Below are positions 8,093-18,653 of a stretch of DNA of 64,000 nt, piece by piece. The stretch is taken from assembly GCA_021776415.1 (NCBI GenBank), contig JAJFFY010000050.1:1-64000 (forward strand). Reading direction: 5' to 3'. Position 1 is the first letter of the stretch. Every line of letters starts with the position of its first letter. The DNA is from Hyphococcus sp. GTDB taxonomy: Bacteria > Pseudomonadota > Alphaproteobacteria > Caulobacterales > Parvularculaceae. The translations under genes were made by a program, and so were the position numbers. The notes beneath the pieces are model-generated. The model searched no databases. It was not told the DNA's origin and saw only the letters and a list, made by a program, of their open reading frames with translations.

Positions 8093-9697
8093 TTAACTGT
8101 TGCTTAAAAGGCACGCCGCGAACCAGCCCTTTTCATCGGTCCAGATGGCCTCCTGGCGCCACGGGGTCTTGGCGAAAAGCGCCTCCAGCCGCTGGGGCGA
8201 ATATTTGTAAGAGTTTTCCGTATGCAGGGTCTCGCCCGCTGCAAAGGTAAATTTCTGCCCATCAATTGAAATGGATGTTGGGCGGAGCGCCCGCAGGTGC
8301 ATTTCAAGCCTGCAGTTTTTTTCACAATAAAAAACGTAATGCTCGAAGTCGGCAATGGTTAACGAGGCGTCGAGTTCGCGCTGCATCCGCGTCAAAAGAT
8401 TGAGGTTGAACTGCGCAGTGACGCCGTCGCGGTCATTGTAAGCTGCGATGATGGTTGCCGGATCTTTTTCGAGATCGACCCCGAGCAGGAATTTGGCGTC
8501 CGGGCCCAGCGTCTGGCTGGCGCGGGTTAGAAATGCGACGGCGCTGTCGGGCTGCATGTTGCCGAGGGTCGAGCCCGGGAAGAACCCCAGCCAATGCGCC
8601 GGTTGCGGCAGATGGCCGGCGGGGATGATTACCGGCGCGTGAAAATCGGCGCAGACAGCCGCCACGGGGAGCTTATGCCTGCCGGCAAGCGCGGTTGCGC
8701 TCTCAATCAGATAGCCTTTGGAAATATCCATCGCCACATAGGCGGCGGGCTGGTCAAGGCCGTCCAGCAGCCAGGCGATTTTTTCACTGGCGCCAGAGCC
8801 ATATTCAAAAATCGCTGCGCCAGAGCCGATCTGGTCTGTGATGTCGGCGGCGTTAGCGTCAAACACCGCTTTTTCCGTGCGAGTCGGATAATAGTCATCG
8901 AGCGTCGTAATGCGCTGAAACAGCTTCGAGCCGCGCTCATCATAGAAATATTTTGGCGAGAGTGTTTTTTGCGTCTGCGCTAATCCGGCCAGCGCATCAG
9001 TTTTAAAGTCGCCGAGATCGGGATGCAGATCGAGAAAAAACGCCAACGGCCCATAAGGTGCGGTTATATCAGTCATGTCGTGGGAGGCTCCAGAAGGTTT
9101 GTCGGGCGATGCAAGATTGTTGTTTCTGATCGCGGTGGAGGAAAGAGAGTTGTCGGTGTCTGAAAAATAAACCCAGACCGGCGGGTCGTTCCGGGTCAGT
9201 TGGCTGAGATTTTTCTCGTCAATGCGGAACGCGTCTAGTGCTTTTGCCGCCTCTCCTGACAGCGCACTGTCAGTATAATCGGGACGGTTGAACACCGCCA
9301 TCGGCGCCAGTTCTGCGATTTTGCGCCAGTTCTTCCAGCGATGAAATCCTGCCATGCTGTCCGCGCCCATCAGCCAGATAAAATCGATGTCAGGATTTGT
9401 GACTTGCAATTGTTCCAGCGTATCAGCCGTATACTGAAGATTGTGCCGGCGCTCAAAGTCACTGACCACAATATCGGGATGGTCGGCAATGGCGCGGGCC
9501 TTTGAAAGCCGCTCCTCATAAGGCGCATATTGACCTGCATCCTTTAACGGGTTGCCGGGCGTCACCAACCACCACACCGCTTCCAGACCAAGCCTTTCCA
9601 GCGCGGCCAGCGAAATTTGCCGATGGCCGGCATGGGCCGGATTGAACGAGCCGCCGAGAAGTCCGATTCGGCGGCGAGGGAGATTGTCAGAGGGCAT
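8093..9697 (-). CDS. nadD: in-frame fusion: nicotinate-nucleotide adenylyltransferase (NadD) + EgtD-like histidine N-methyltransferase
   Basis: This is one 534-residue frame. Residues 1-195 are NadD, which makes nicotinate adenine dinucleotide from NaMN and ATP. GGSFNPAHAGH at 15-25 binds nucleotide and the family SSTAIR motif is at 186-191. A short Ser/Pro linker follows. Residues 208-534 are an EgtD/DUF2260-type SAM methyltransferase, of the family that trimethylates the histidine amino group on the ergothioneine route. LSPKYFYDERGSKLF and FEYGSGASEKI are its landmarks. An internal ATG at 9076 (MTDITAPYG), about 11 nt after GGAG, could also start a separate methyltransferase. No EgtB partner is visible in the window. 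proB/proA, often found between obgE and nadD, are absent. Confidence 0.88.
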   Translation of the reverse strand: MPSDNLPRRRIGLLGGSFNPAHAGHRQISLAALERLGLEAVWWLVTPGNPLKDAGQYAPYEERLSKARAIADHPDIVVSDFERRHNLQYTADTLEQLQVTNPDIDFIWLMGADSMAGFHRWKNWRKIAELAPMAVFNRPDYTDSALSGEAAKALDAFRIDEKNLSQLTRNDPPVWVYFSDTDNSLSSTAIRNNNLASPDKPSGASHDMTDITAPYGPLAFFLDLHPDLGDFKTDALAGLAQTQKTLSPKYFYDERGSKLFQRITTLDDYYPTRTEKAVFDANAADITDQIGSGAAIFEYGSGASEKIAWLLDGLDQPAAYVAMDISKGYLIESATALAGRHKLPVAAVCADFHAPVIIPAGHLPQPAHWLGFFPGSTLGNMQPDSAVAFLTRASQTLGPDAKFLLGVDLEKDPATIIAAYNDRDGVTAQFNLNLLTRMQRELDASLTIADFEHYVFYCEKNCRLEMHLRALRPTSISIDGQKFTFAAGETLHTENSYKYSPQRLEALFAKTPWRQEAIWTDEKGWFAACLLSNS

Positions 9698-9799
9698 CAG
9701 GTTTCCGGTGCGGCGGTTTTGCTTGGGCGCTTACATAGGCGTCCCAGCTTGAGATGAAAACCAGCGCGGCGGCAATAAAACTGGTTTTGGGTGATCCCC

Positions 9800-12066
<2,267 letters not shown>

Positions 12067-12094
12067 AATACCTTGTTCTGATCTGGAGAAGAAA

Positions 12095-12760
12095 ATGATT
12101 ACGGTTCACCACCTTGAAAATTCACGATCTCAGCGCGTCCTCTGGTTGCTCGAAGAATTGGGCGCCGAGTATAAAATCAAGCACTACAAACGCGATAAGA
12201 AAACCAGCCTCGCGCCGGCGGCGTTAAAAAAAGTGCATCCGTTGGGGAAGTCACCGGTCGTTGAACAGAACGGGGAAGTGATCGCCGAGACCGGCGCGAT
12301 AATGGAGTACCTTGTCGAGCAGCATGGCGGCGCGTTGGCGCCGGCCCCGGGCGCGCCGAACTATCAACGCTACAAATACTGGATGCATGCGGCAGAAGGC
12401 TCGTTCGCGGCGATTATGGTGACGGCTTTGTTGCTGAACCGCATGGAAACCGCCCCGATGCCGTTTTTTGCCAAGCCAATCGCTCGTAAGCTGACGAAAG
12501 GCGTGCGCGACGCCTATCTCGATCACACTATGAAGGGGCTGTTCGATTATGCCGAGGCGACGCTTGGGCAATCGGAATGGCTGGCGGGCGATGAATTTTC
12601 CGCCGCCGACATCATTATGAGTTTTCCGTTTGAGGGCTTTGCCGCGCGCGGCAATATCGCGCTTTACAAAAACATCTCTGCATTTTTGGACCGCATTCAT
12701 GCCCGCCCCGCCTATCAGCGGGCGGTGGAAAAGGGCGGGTCTTACGGACTTGTCCGGTAA
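12095..12760 (+). CDS. glutathione S-transferase family protein
   Basis: The 221-residue protein has an N-terminal thioredoxin-like domain (ITVHHLENSRSQRVLWLLEELGAEY) with the conserved cis-Pro context HPLGKSPVV and the ETGAIMEYL glutathione-contact segment. An all-helical C-terminal domain follows (WLAGDEFSAADIIMSFPF, with the N-cap Asp of GST folds). Ser in the NSRSQRV loop is the probable catalytic residue. It starts 28 nt after the OYE gene and is likely cotranscribed. It conjugates glutathione to electrophiles; the exact substrate is unknown. gshB, the glutathione synthase, is elsewhere in this window. Confidence 0.92.
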   Translation: MITVHHLENSRSQRVLWLLEELGAEYKIKHYKRDKKTSLAPAALKKVHPLGKSPVVEQNGEVIAETGAIMEYLVEQHGGALAPAPGAPNYQRYKYWMHAAEGSFAAIMVTALLLNRMETAPMPFFAKPIARKLTKGVRDAYLDHTMKGLFDYAEATLGQSEWLAGDEFSAADIIMSFPFEGFAARGNIALYKNISAFLDRIHARPAYQRAVEKGGSYGLVR

Positions 12761-12857
12761 CAATTTTGTGTGGCGCCGCCACGCCGGCGCCATGTTCCGG
12801 GCTTCCTTTCGCCGCCGGCGAGCCCTAGCTATAGAGGCAGGCAAATGAGGACTGTGC

Positions 12858-13640
12858 ATGAGCATCGCAATGCTTTCGGCAATTTCATTGATCTGCATCG
12901 ATGCGGCCGCGGCGGCGCGCCCATTGCCGACGAGCGCAGCGGCCACGCCGATTGTGGTCGCGGTTCAGGCGGCGACGGATCCGCAACTCACCACGCCGCC
13001 AGCGGACGAGAGTAACCCCGTCATTTTGGCCCCGGCCAGCGAACCGGTTCTAGCCGTCGCGGCGGAGGCGGACGAAAGCGGCCCGCTCGCCTTTGAAGGC
13101 GAAAGCGATACGGCGGTTGTGCAGCATTTTGTCGATTACCTTGAGCAAACAACAACCCTCACGGGCGATTTTACCCAGATTGCCCCATCCGGTGCGATCT
13201 CGACCGGCCGTTTATATCTGCGCCGTCCGGGGTTTTTACGGTTTGAATATGACCCGCCGACCCCGCTCCTGATCGTCGCCAATGGCGGGCTCGTCTATGT
13301 CTATGACGACGCGCTGGAGACAACCGATTCCTACCCTTTGAACAAAACCCCGCTCAAATTTCTGTTGAGCCGGAAGCTCGATTTTGATGAAACCAGCGTG
13401 GTTGGGGTTGAGCGCGGTGTTAACAATGTCGCGATCACGCTGGCGTCCAAAAAGGACGACACCGAGGGCGAGCTGACGGTTATCGTTAAAGCGCCGGAAA
13501 TGACGATAATCCGCTGGATCGTTCGCGACCTGCAAAATGGCATAACCGTGGTCACGCTTGACAATGTGGCCGCCGGCGAGCGCCTAGCCAACCGGCTTTT
13601 CCGGCCCCCGGATGCGGGCGGAGCTTTCCTTAAAAATTAG
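12858..13640 (+). CDS. lolA: outer-membrane lipoprotein carrier protein LolA family
   Basis: The 260-residue protein is longer than typical LolA (about 200). A signal-like N-terminus (MSIAMLSAISLICIDAAAAA) is followed by an Ala/Pro-rich spacer to about 85. The LolA fold then begins at VVQHFVDYLEQTTTLTGDFTQ. FLRFEYDPPTPLLIVANGGLVYVYDDALE is the characteristic beta-strand core. It would carry lipoproteins through the periplasm from LolCDE. A compact intrinsic terminator follows at 13657. Confidence 0.9.
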   Translation: MSIAMLSAISLICIDAAAAARPLPTSAAATPIVVAVQAATDPQLTTPPADESNPVILAPASEPVLAVAAEADESGPLAFEGESDTAVVQHFVDYLEQTTTLTGDFTQIAPSGAISTGRLYLRRPGFLRFEYDPPTPLLIVANGGLVYVYDDALETTDSYPLNKTPLKFLLSRKLDFDETSVVGVERGVNNVAITLASKKDDTEGELTVIVKAPEMTIIRWIVRDLQNGITVVTLDNVAAGERLANRLFRPPDAGGAFLKN

Positions 13641-13656
13641 CAATGCTACAAATATC

Positions 13657-13675
13657 GCAGCACTTTGCTGCTTTT
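13657..13675 (+). terminator. intrinsic terminator of lolA
   Basis: GCAGCA / TGCTGC stem with a 3-nt loop, immediately followed by TTTT, 17 nt after the lolA stop codon. Confidence 0.65.
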
Positions 13676-13749
13676 GTTACAGGGTCACAATCAAGCTTTT
13701 TTTTGCGTACCCTATTGAAAAACTCATCAGTGATGCGTTAATGTAACAG

Positions 13750-13895
13750 TACGCGAAGGGTGTTTTCTCAGGCCAGCGTTGCCCCCCCGCTTGCAGGCCT
13801 GAAAGCCAGTCGCGTCGCCGGAATATCCCCTCCCGGCGTAGGCGCAACAGCGCAGCTTGGCGCCCGATCTCTCTTCAGGATCGGGCGCCTTTTTT
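13750..13895 (+). ncRNA. candidate structured small RNA with C-rich hairpin loops
   Basis: The 303-bp gap between lolA and the next gene holds a complete-looking transcription unit without an ORF. A weak sigma70-like promoter is present (TTGAAA at 13715, 17-bp spacer, TTAATG at 13738). A hairpin at 13769-13801 (CAGGCC-AGCG / CGCT-GGCCTG) has seven Cs at its tip. A second at 13816-13838 (CGCCGG / CCGGCG) has CCCCTC in its loop. A perfect 11-bp terminator stem (13859-13869 with 13879-13889) ends in six Ts. C-rich loops can pair with Shine-Dalgarno sequences, as in the anti-SD sRNAs known from alphaproteobacteria. I see no 6S, SRP or tmRNA signature. The terminator is clear; the promoter and function are inferred. 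Confidence 0.6.
13859..13895 (+). terminator. strong intrinsic terminator ending the candidate sRNA
   Basis: Perfect 11-bp GC-rich stem (GGCGCCCGATC / GATCGGGCGCC), 9-nt loop, followed by T6. It does not end any upstream protein gene, since lolA has its own terminator at 13657. Confidence 0.85.
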
Positions 13896-13943
13896 CTTAT
13901 TAGTGGGCTATGACCCGGGCCACGCAGCGGAGAACATGTCGAT

Positions 13944-14540
13944 ATGGACGAAATCGAGCTGGAAGAGCTGGAGCGAGAGCTGCCGAGCCTGACCGTGCTG
14001 ACGCGGTTCGCTCGCACGCTCGACCGGATTCCGTGGTTTGCCAATCTCGGCGAGCCGCTGACGCCCGGCGCCCGCGCTGCGGCGGAGCAGTATGTCACCC
14101 GGCTCGGCTTCCCCGACGCAGAAGTTGCAATCCTTATCGATTGGGACGATGCGGCGGCGGCGACCGAAAGTCTCGACTGGCAGAGCCCGGCCTGGGAGGC
14201 TGAAGAGTTGCAGCGCGCTGACCTCACCGGGCGCGCGCTTGAGTGCTTATCGCAAGAGGCGCTGCATATCGGCATGACGCTGATCGCCGATAAAATCACC
14301 GAGCCGGCGCTGGAAGGCATGGAGCAGGCGGCGGTGATTTTTGATATTGTCGAGGAAGGTCCGCGCAATATTGCGGTTGGTGCGGCGGTCCAGGCGGCCA
14401 ATGGCGCAGCGCTTGCGCTTCTCGCCGCAGCCAATCCCGATTTCGATATTGAAGCGCACCCATTCGCAGCAAAATTTCGCCTGTTTGAGTTTGGGCGCTG
14501 GCCGGTCGGCGTCACCGGGCTTTCGTTTAACCTGTTTTAA
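13944..14540 (+). CDS. conserved hypothetical protein
   Basis: The 198-residue soluble protein has no signal peptide. The N-terminus is acidic and Leu/Glu-rich (MDEIELEELERELPSL). It has a small-residue-rich segment (GAAVQAANGAALALLAAAN) and a GRWPVGVTGLSFNLF C-terminus. I do not recognise a named domain. Codon use matches the core neighbours, so it is probably a resident chromosomal gene. It overlaps the convergent TauE exporter gene by 14 bases at its 3' end. A GGAGAA 11 nt before the ATG may serve as its ribosome site. Confidence 0.75.
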   Translation: MDEIELEELERELPSLTVLTRFARTLDRIPWFANLGEPLTPGARAAAEQYVTRLGFPDAEVAILIDWDDAAAATESLDWQSPAWEAEELQRADLTGRALECLSQEALHIGMTLIADKITEPALEGMEQAAVIFDIVEEGPRNIAVGAAVQAANGAALALLAAANPDFDIEAHPFAAKFRLFEFGRWPVGVTGLSFNLF

Positions 14541-15294
14541 AATCAAGCCCCGCCGCGACCAGCAGATAGATAGCAATCAGGGTCAGGATCATTTTAAAGC
14601 CCCGGTCAAAGTGGACTTCCGGCATCTGCCGGAGATAGTGCGTGCCGATCACCGTGCCGGCAAAGCCCGACAGAAGGATAGCGGTGATCACCACCGCCCA
14701 GTCGGCAAAGGCAAAGCCAAGCGCGCCAAAGACGATAATCTTGATCCCGTGCTGTGCGACCATGCAGGCGGCGTGGGTGGCGACGCGCCCTAGTCGGTCG
14801 AGCTTGGTCGCCGACAGCATAGTCGCGGCAATCGGGCCGGTGGCGCCAAAGAACATGGTCAAAAAAGCACCGACCGCGCCGGTTACGAAAAAAGTTTTGG
14901 CGCCGGGCGAGAAGCCTTTCGGGCGCGGACCCCAGACGGTGTACAAGATAAAAGCGGCGACGCCGGCGCGTAGCGCCCAGACCGGCATTTCGATAGCAAG
15001 GCGGCCGCCAAGCCCTGCGCCCAACAGCCCGCCGACGGTAAACCATAATACGATCGGCCAGACCACGTCGCGACGTTGCAGGTAGAACCGTCCGGCGTTG
15101 GAGCCGAGCTGCGCCGCGCCGTGCACCGGGACCACGGCGGCGGCGGGGAAAATCGCGCTCATCACCGCCAGCAACGCCAGCCCGCCGCCCAGCCCGAAAG
15201 CGGCGGTGAGGGCGGTGGTGAAAAACGCCGCGATGATCGCGCCAAGCGCCGCCCATAGGGGCAGTCCTTCGGGCAAGAGGGTAGCGAGTTCCAT
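14527..15294 (-). CDS. sulfite exporter TauE/SafE family permease
   Basis: The product has 255 residues from the ATG at 15294 (MELATLLPEG); the frame is open to 15330. About eight hydrophobic segments form the two TauE/SafE repeats. GLGGGLALLAVM and AAQLGSNAGRF are in the first half and FFGATGPIAATML in the second, a placement typical of the family. It is an inner-membrane permease for sulfite, sulfoacetate or other organosulfur anions, or a related solute; the substrate is not deducible. It is convergent with the preceding hypothetical gene. Confidence 0.88.
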   Translation of the reverse strand: MELATLLPEGLPLWAALGAIIAAFFTTALTAAFGLGGGLALLAVMSAIFPAAAVVPVHGAAQLGSNAGRFYLQRRDVVWPIVLWFTVGGLLGAGLGGRLAIEMPVWALRAGVAAFILYTVWGPRPKGFSPGAKTFFVTGAVGAFLTMFFGATGPIAATMLSATKLDRLGRVATHAACMVAQHGIKIIVFGALGFAFADWAVVITAILLSGFAGTVIGTHYLRQMPEVHFDRGFKMILTLIAIYLLVAAGLDFKTG

Positions 15295-15417
15295 GAAGCG
15301 CGTGATATAGGCGGTTGGCCGCCGCGGCAAATATGCTCGCTTGACGGCTATGGCTTCGGCGCATAGCCATGGGCATCACCCCGCAGCCCTCACCCCGCCC
15401 CCACAGTCAGAGCCCTC

Positions 15418-16221
15418 ATGAAAATTACCACATGGAACATCAATTCCGTCCGCCTACGCATTGATCTTGTGACGCAGTTTTTAAAACAACAAGCGCCGGA
15501 CGTGTTGTGTTTGCAGGAAATTAAATGTGTTGAGGACGCCTTCCCATCCAAAGCGTTTCGCGACGCCGGTTATGAGCATCTCGCCGTTTCCGGTCAGAAG
15601 GGATATCATGGCGTCGCGATTGCCTCGCGCCTGCCACTTAAGAAAATTGAAAAGCGCGAATTTTGCGGCAAGGGTGACGCCCGCCACATTGCCGCCAGCC
15701 TTCCCGGCGGCGTGCGCATCCATAATTTTTATGTCCCGGCCGGCGGCGACGTTCCCGACCCGAAGGCGAATGATAAATTCGCCCACAAGCTGGACTTTAT
15801 GGATGAGATGCGCGGCTGGTTTTCAGAGCTGGGGCCGCGTTCAAAGTCTATTCTGGTCGGTGATTTAAATGTCGCGCCAACCGAAAACGATGTCTGGTCG
15901 CACAAGCAATTGCTGAAAATTGTCTCCCACACGCCGGTCGAGGTCGACCTGCTTAACGCTGTCATCGCTTCGCATGGCTGGCTCGATGTCGCGCGCGAAC
16001 TCGTTCCCGAGCCGGAAAAACTCTACACTTGGTGGTCCTACCGGGCGAAAGACTGGCGCCAATCCAATCGCGGTCGGCGTCTTGACCATATCTGGGTGAG
16101 CCCGGCGCTCAAAAAACCGGCGCTGGATGGCGGGCGCAAGGCCTATCAGATTCATGATGACGCGCGCGGATGGGAGCGACCTTCTGACCATGCGCCAGTG
16201 TCTTTGAAGCTAGATTTATAG
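15418..16221 (+). CDS. xthA: exodeoxyribonuclease III
   Basis: The 267-residue AP endonuclease/3' exonuclease works in base-excision repair. MKITTWNINSVRLR and CLQEIKC (metal-binding Glu) are followed by GYHGVAIASR, ILVGDLNVAPTENDV (Asp/Asn of the active site) and GRRLDHIWVS. The catalytic His is in ERPSDHAPV at the C-terminus. All key residues are present and the length is normal. The 3' end overlaps the convergent aminotransferase gene by 6 bases. Confidence 0.95.
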   Translation: MKITTWNINSVRLRIDLVTQFLKQQAPDVLCLQEIKCVEDAFPSKAFRDAGYEHLAVSGQKGYHGVAIASRLPLKKIEKREFCGKGDARHIAASLPGGVRIHNFYVPAGGDVPDPKANDKFAHKLDFMDEMRGWFSELGPRSKSILVGDLNVAPTENDVWSHKQLLKIVSHTPVEVDLLNAVIASHGWLDVARELVPEPEKLYTWWSYRAKDWRQSNRGRRLDHIWVSPALKKPALDGGRKAYQIHDDARGWERPSDHAPVSLKLDL

Positions 16222-17325
16222 ATGCGGCGTTAACGCCGCCAATAGCGCATCAATATCATTTTCATCATTATAAAGATGGACTGAAAGCCGCGCCAAGCCC
16301 TGCCGCGTGTCGTGAATGACGCCGGCTTCCGCCAGGTCCGCCGCCGCCGCATCATAATCGCGCACCTTGACCAAAACGCCAGAACCGCGGGCGCCTTCGG
16401 TCATCATCGATTGCACCGCGCCGTCCGGCAGGCCGTCAAACAGCCGCGACAACAGCGCCTGATTATGCGCGTAGATCGCATCAATGCCGTGAGCGCCGAT
16501 GATCTCAAAGCCCGCCAGCGCGCCTGCGGCGGGTGCGATTGAGGGCGTGCCGCCGGTATAGCGCGCTGCGCCTTGCGCATATTCGAAATGGCGGATGTCC
16601 AGCTCGAACGGGTTTTCATGGGAGAACCAGCCGACATCCATCGGCGCACATTGCGCGGCAGTATCGCTCTGCACCCATAAGAATGCGGCGCCGGGCCCAC
16701 CGCAGAGATATTTCAACGCCGTGCCGACGGCGAAATCGGGCGCCCATTCATTCAGTCGCACCGGTACGGCGCCGGCCGCCTGGGCGACATCGAGAAGCGA
16801 AAATACGCCGGCCTCGCGGGCGCGGCGGGCGATTTCTCCGGCCGGCGCCATAACGCTGGAATTGGAATAGACCCTCGTCGTCGCCACCAGTTGAACATCG
16901 TCCTCGAACGCCGGCGCCCACGCATCGGGATCGGCAAGGCGGGCCCCGCCGGGCAGGAACACCAGCTCATAGCCAATCCGCCGCGCCTGGGCGAGGGCAA
17001 AGCCGACGGTCGGAAAATCATCTTCGCTCAGAACAATCTTGGTCCGCCCCGTCCGCTCGGGGAGCGAGAACAGGATTTTCGAAATCCCGCTTGAGACATT
17101 GCTCTGTAGGCAGAGATCGTTCGGATCGGCGCCAATCAGCGGCGCGAGGCCGGCGCGCGCCAGAGCCAGCGTTTCAAACCAGGTATCCCAGACCCCAGCG
17201 CCCTCGCGCCGCCAGGGGTCCGCAAACCCCGTTGCCATCGCTGCATCCATGGTTTTTGGCTGAGCGCCAACAGAATGCGACAGGAAATAATGCTTGCCCG
17301 GCAAGTGAAATTTATCGCGGTCCAT
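16216..17325 (-). CDS. class V aminotransferase-fold PLP enzyme (kynureninase-like)
   Basis: The 369-residue fold-type I PLP enzyme starts KHYFLSHSVGAQPKTM, like the kynureninase and selenocysteine-lyase-related group. VYSNSSVMAP and SLLDVAQAAGAVPV (PLP-contact Asp/Gln) precede GTALKYLCGGPG, where Lys is the Schiff-base residue. YTGGTPSIAPAAGALAG completes the site. The reaction is not certain: kynurenine hydrolysis is possible, but no other tryptophan-catabolism gene is adjacent. It begins 3 nt after the Usp stop codon, so the two are almost surely cotranscribed. Confidence 0.85.
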   Translation of the reverse strand: MDRDKFHLPGKHYFLSHSVGAQPKTMDAAMATGFADPWRREGAGVWDTWFETLALARAGLAPLIGADPNDLCLQSNVSSGISKILFSLPERTGRTKIVLSEDDFPTVGFALAQARRIGYELVFLPGGARLADPDAWAPAFEDDVQLVATTRVYSNSSVMAPAGEIARRAREAGVFSLLDVAQAAGAVPVRLNEWAPDFAVGTALKYLCGGPGAAFLWVQSDTAAQCAPMDVGWFSHENPFELDIRHFEYAQGAARYTGGTPSIAPAAGALAGFEIIGAHGIDAIYAHNQALLSRLFDGLPDGAVQSMMTEGARGSGVLVKVRDYDAAAADLAEAGVIHDTRQGLARLSVHLYNDENDIDALLAALTPHL

Positions 17326-17327
17326 GG

Positions 17328-17828
17328 TTAGCCTGAAAGTTTGCGTAATTCGTCGCGCGTTACCGCCCCTGGCACCACCACCACCGGTATCGGCCGCACG
17401 CCAAGATAGGCGGGGTTGTTCGCCAGCGCCGAGACCAGAGGTCCCGGGCCGCTGGTCTCAGTGGAGGCGCCGAGAAACAAAAATGCGATCTGCGGGTCCT
17501 CTTCAATCAGCTTGCCGATTTCCTCAACGACGATGCCTTCGCGGATGATTTCTTCCGGGGGCTCGCCGGTCTGGGCTTTCACCTCGGCGGCAAATTCATG
17601 CAAGATCGCCTCGGCGTTCTCATAGGCTTCAGCGCGCATGGTCTCCGCGACGGTCGCCCAATGGCCAAATTCGGGCGGCTCGACGACATGCAACAGGCTG
17701 ACAAGGGCGTTGGACCGCTTGGCGCGCCGGCCGGAGAAAAACGCCGCCAGCCGCGCTTCAGGACAATCGGATGCTATTACCAGGAATTTGATCCGCTCAT
17801 CGGCGCTGTCTGTGTCAGTCTCGCTCAT
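17328..17828 (-). CDS. universal stress protein family (UspA-like)
   Basis: This is a 166-residue Rossmann-like single-domain protein. Start chosen at MSETDTD (17828); another ATG lies 15 nt upstream. FLVIASDCPEARLAAFFSGRRAKR begins the first strand/helix. IAFLFLGAST and the terminal IPVVVVPG match the Usp core. The ATP-binding G-2x-G-9x-G(S/T) motif is not clearly intact, so ATP binding is doubtful. The gene forms a two-gene unit with the downstream aminotransferase. Confidence 0.85.
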   Translation of the reverse strand: MSETDTDSADERIKFLVIASDCPEARLAAFFSGRRAKRSNALVSLLHVVEPPEFGHWATVAETMRAEAYENAEAILHEFAAEVKAQTGEPPEEIIREGIVVEEIGKLIEEDPQIAFLFLGASTETSGPGPLVSALANNPAYLGVRPIPVVVVPGAVTRDELRKLSG

Positions 17829-17897
17829 GAGCGTATAATGCAATGAAACGCCGGCGCGCGTCTACTTTCCTGGCGAGCCACCCAAATAGCGGGCAAA

Positions 17898-17931
17898 TGA
17901 AAACGCCGCCGGCGCTGGGGCCGGCGGCGTT
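17898..17931 (-). terminator. intrinsic terminator of the marR-like gene
   Basis: Perfect 12-bp stem AACGCCGCCGGC / GCCGGCGGCGTT with a 6-nt loop, followed on the minus strand by TTTTC. It lies 28 nt after the regulator stop codon. Confidence 0.8.
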
Positions 17932-17958
17932 CATGATTACGCGTTTCGCTTAAATATC

Positions 17959-18513
17959 TTAGCGGCGCTTGGTCCGGCGTTTGGCTTTACGCTTTGTGGC
18001 TTTTTTCGCGGTTTTGCGTTTTGCGGTTTTCTTCGCCGCTTTGCGCTTGGTTGCGCGTTTTTTCGGCGCAGCCGCTGCGGATTCCATGCTGTCGAGCGCA
18101 TCGGCGTAAGCTTTGAGCGCTTTCATGAAGCCGGCCTGCTGGGTTTTCGGCAGAACGGAAAGAACCGCACGGTCCGATTTGTTGACCTTGGCGTCTGCCG
18201 ATTTGAGGACGCGTTTGCCAGCGGCGGAGATGCTGACGGCGTTTGCTCTGGCGTCTTCTTTGGTGCGTTTACGCGTCAATAGACCTTTTTTGATCATCCG
18301 GGCGATCATGTCGGCCAGCGTTGAGCGGTCGATGCCGGTGTGACGGACGAGGTCAGTCTGGCTCAGCCCTTCATTTTTGGCGACAACGCTCAGAACTTCA
18401 AACTGGCGCGGCGTCGGGCCGGATGAACCAACCTCTTTAGAATAAAGGTCGTGAGCATATTGCTGGGCGCGCCGCAATAGGTGACCTGGTGAGCTCTTAA
18501 GCGAATAAGCCAT
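17959..18513 (-). CDS. MarR family regulator with a Lys/Arg-rich histone-H1-like tail
   Basis: The 184-residue protein has a MarR winged-helix domain at about 1-145. TPRQFEVLSVVAKNEGLSQTDLVRHTGIDRSTLADMIARM contains the recognition helix, and KRTKEDARANAVSISAAG is the wing. Residues 149-184 are almost entirely K, R, A and T (KKRATKRKAAKKTAKRK...), like bacterial histone-H1-like or AlgP-type tails. Such a tail would add non-specific DNA binding. The gene has its own terminator and a 400-bp upstream region with two sets of 15-bp tandem repeats. The target genes are unknown. Confidence 0.88.
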   Translation of the reverse strand: MAYSLKSSPGHLLRRAQQYAHDLYSKEVGSSGPTPRQFEVLSVVAKNEGLSQTDLVRHTGIDRSTLADMIARMIKKGLLTRKRTKEDARANAVSISAAGKRVLKSADAKVNKSDRAVLSVLPKTQQAGFMKALKAYADALDSMESAAAAPKKRATKRKAAKKTAKRKTAKKATKRKAKRRTKRR

Positions 18514-18524
18514 GAATTTCTCCG

Positions 18525-18569
18525 TGTTTCGACTGTGTGTGTTTCGACTGTTTATGTTTCGGCTGTGTC
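18525..18569. repeat. three tandem 15-bp repeats (TGTTTCGACTGTGTG type)
   Basis: Three consecutive 15-mers: TGTTTCGACTGTGTG, TGTTTCGACTGTTTA, TGTTTCGGCTGTGTC. They begin 12 bp upstream of the MarR-like start codon and so fall in its 5' untranslated/promoter region. Confidence 0.75.
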
Positions 18570-18653
18570 GGAAATATCTCGAATGGGTTCAAGTTATGCG
18601 TCGCGATCTGATAATCCGAAAACGGCGCTTCATCCTTAGCGTGATTGGTCAGC

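Noticed and set aside
13750-13895. 6S RNA, SRP RNA or tmRNA at the candidate sRNA
   Set aside because: No GGAAGGAAGCAGCC SRP loop, no tRNA-like end and no long closing stem with a central bubble as in 6S.
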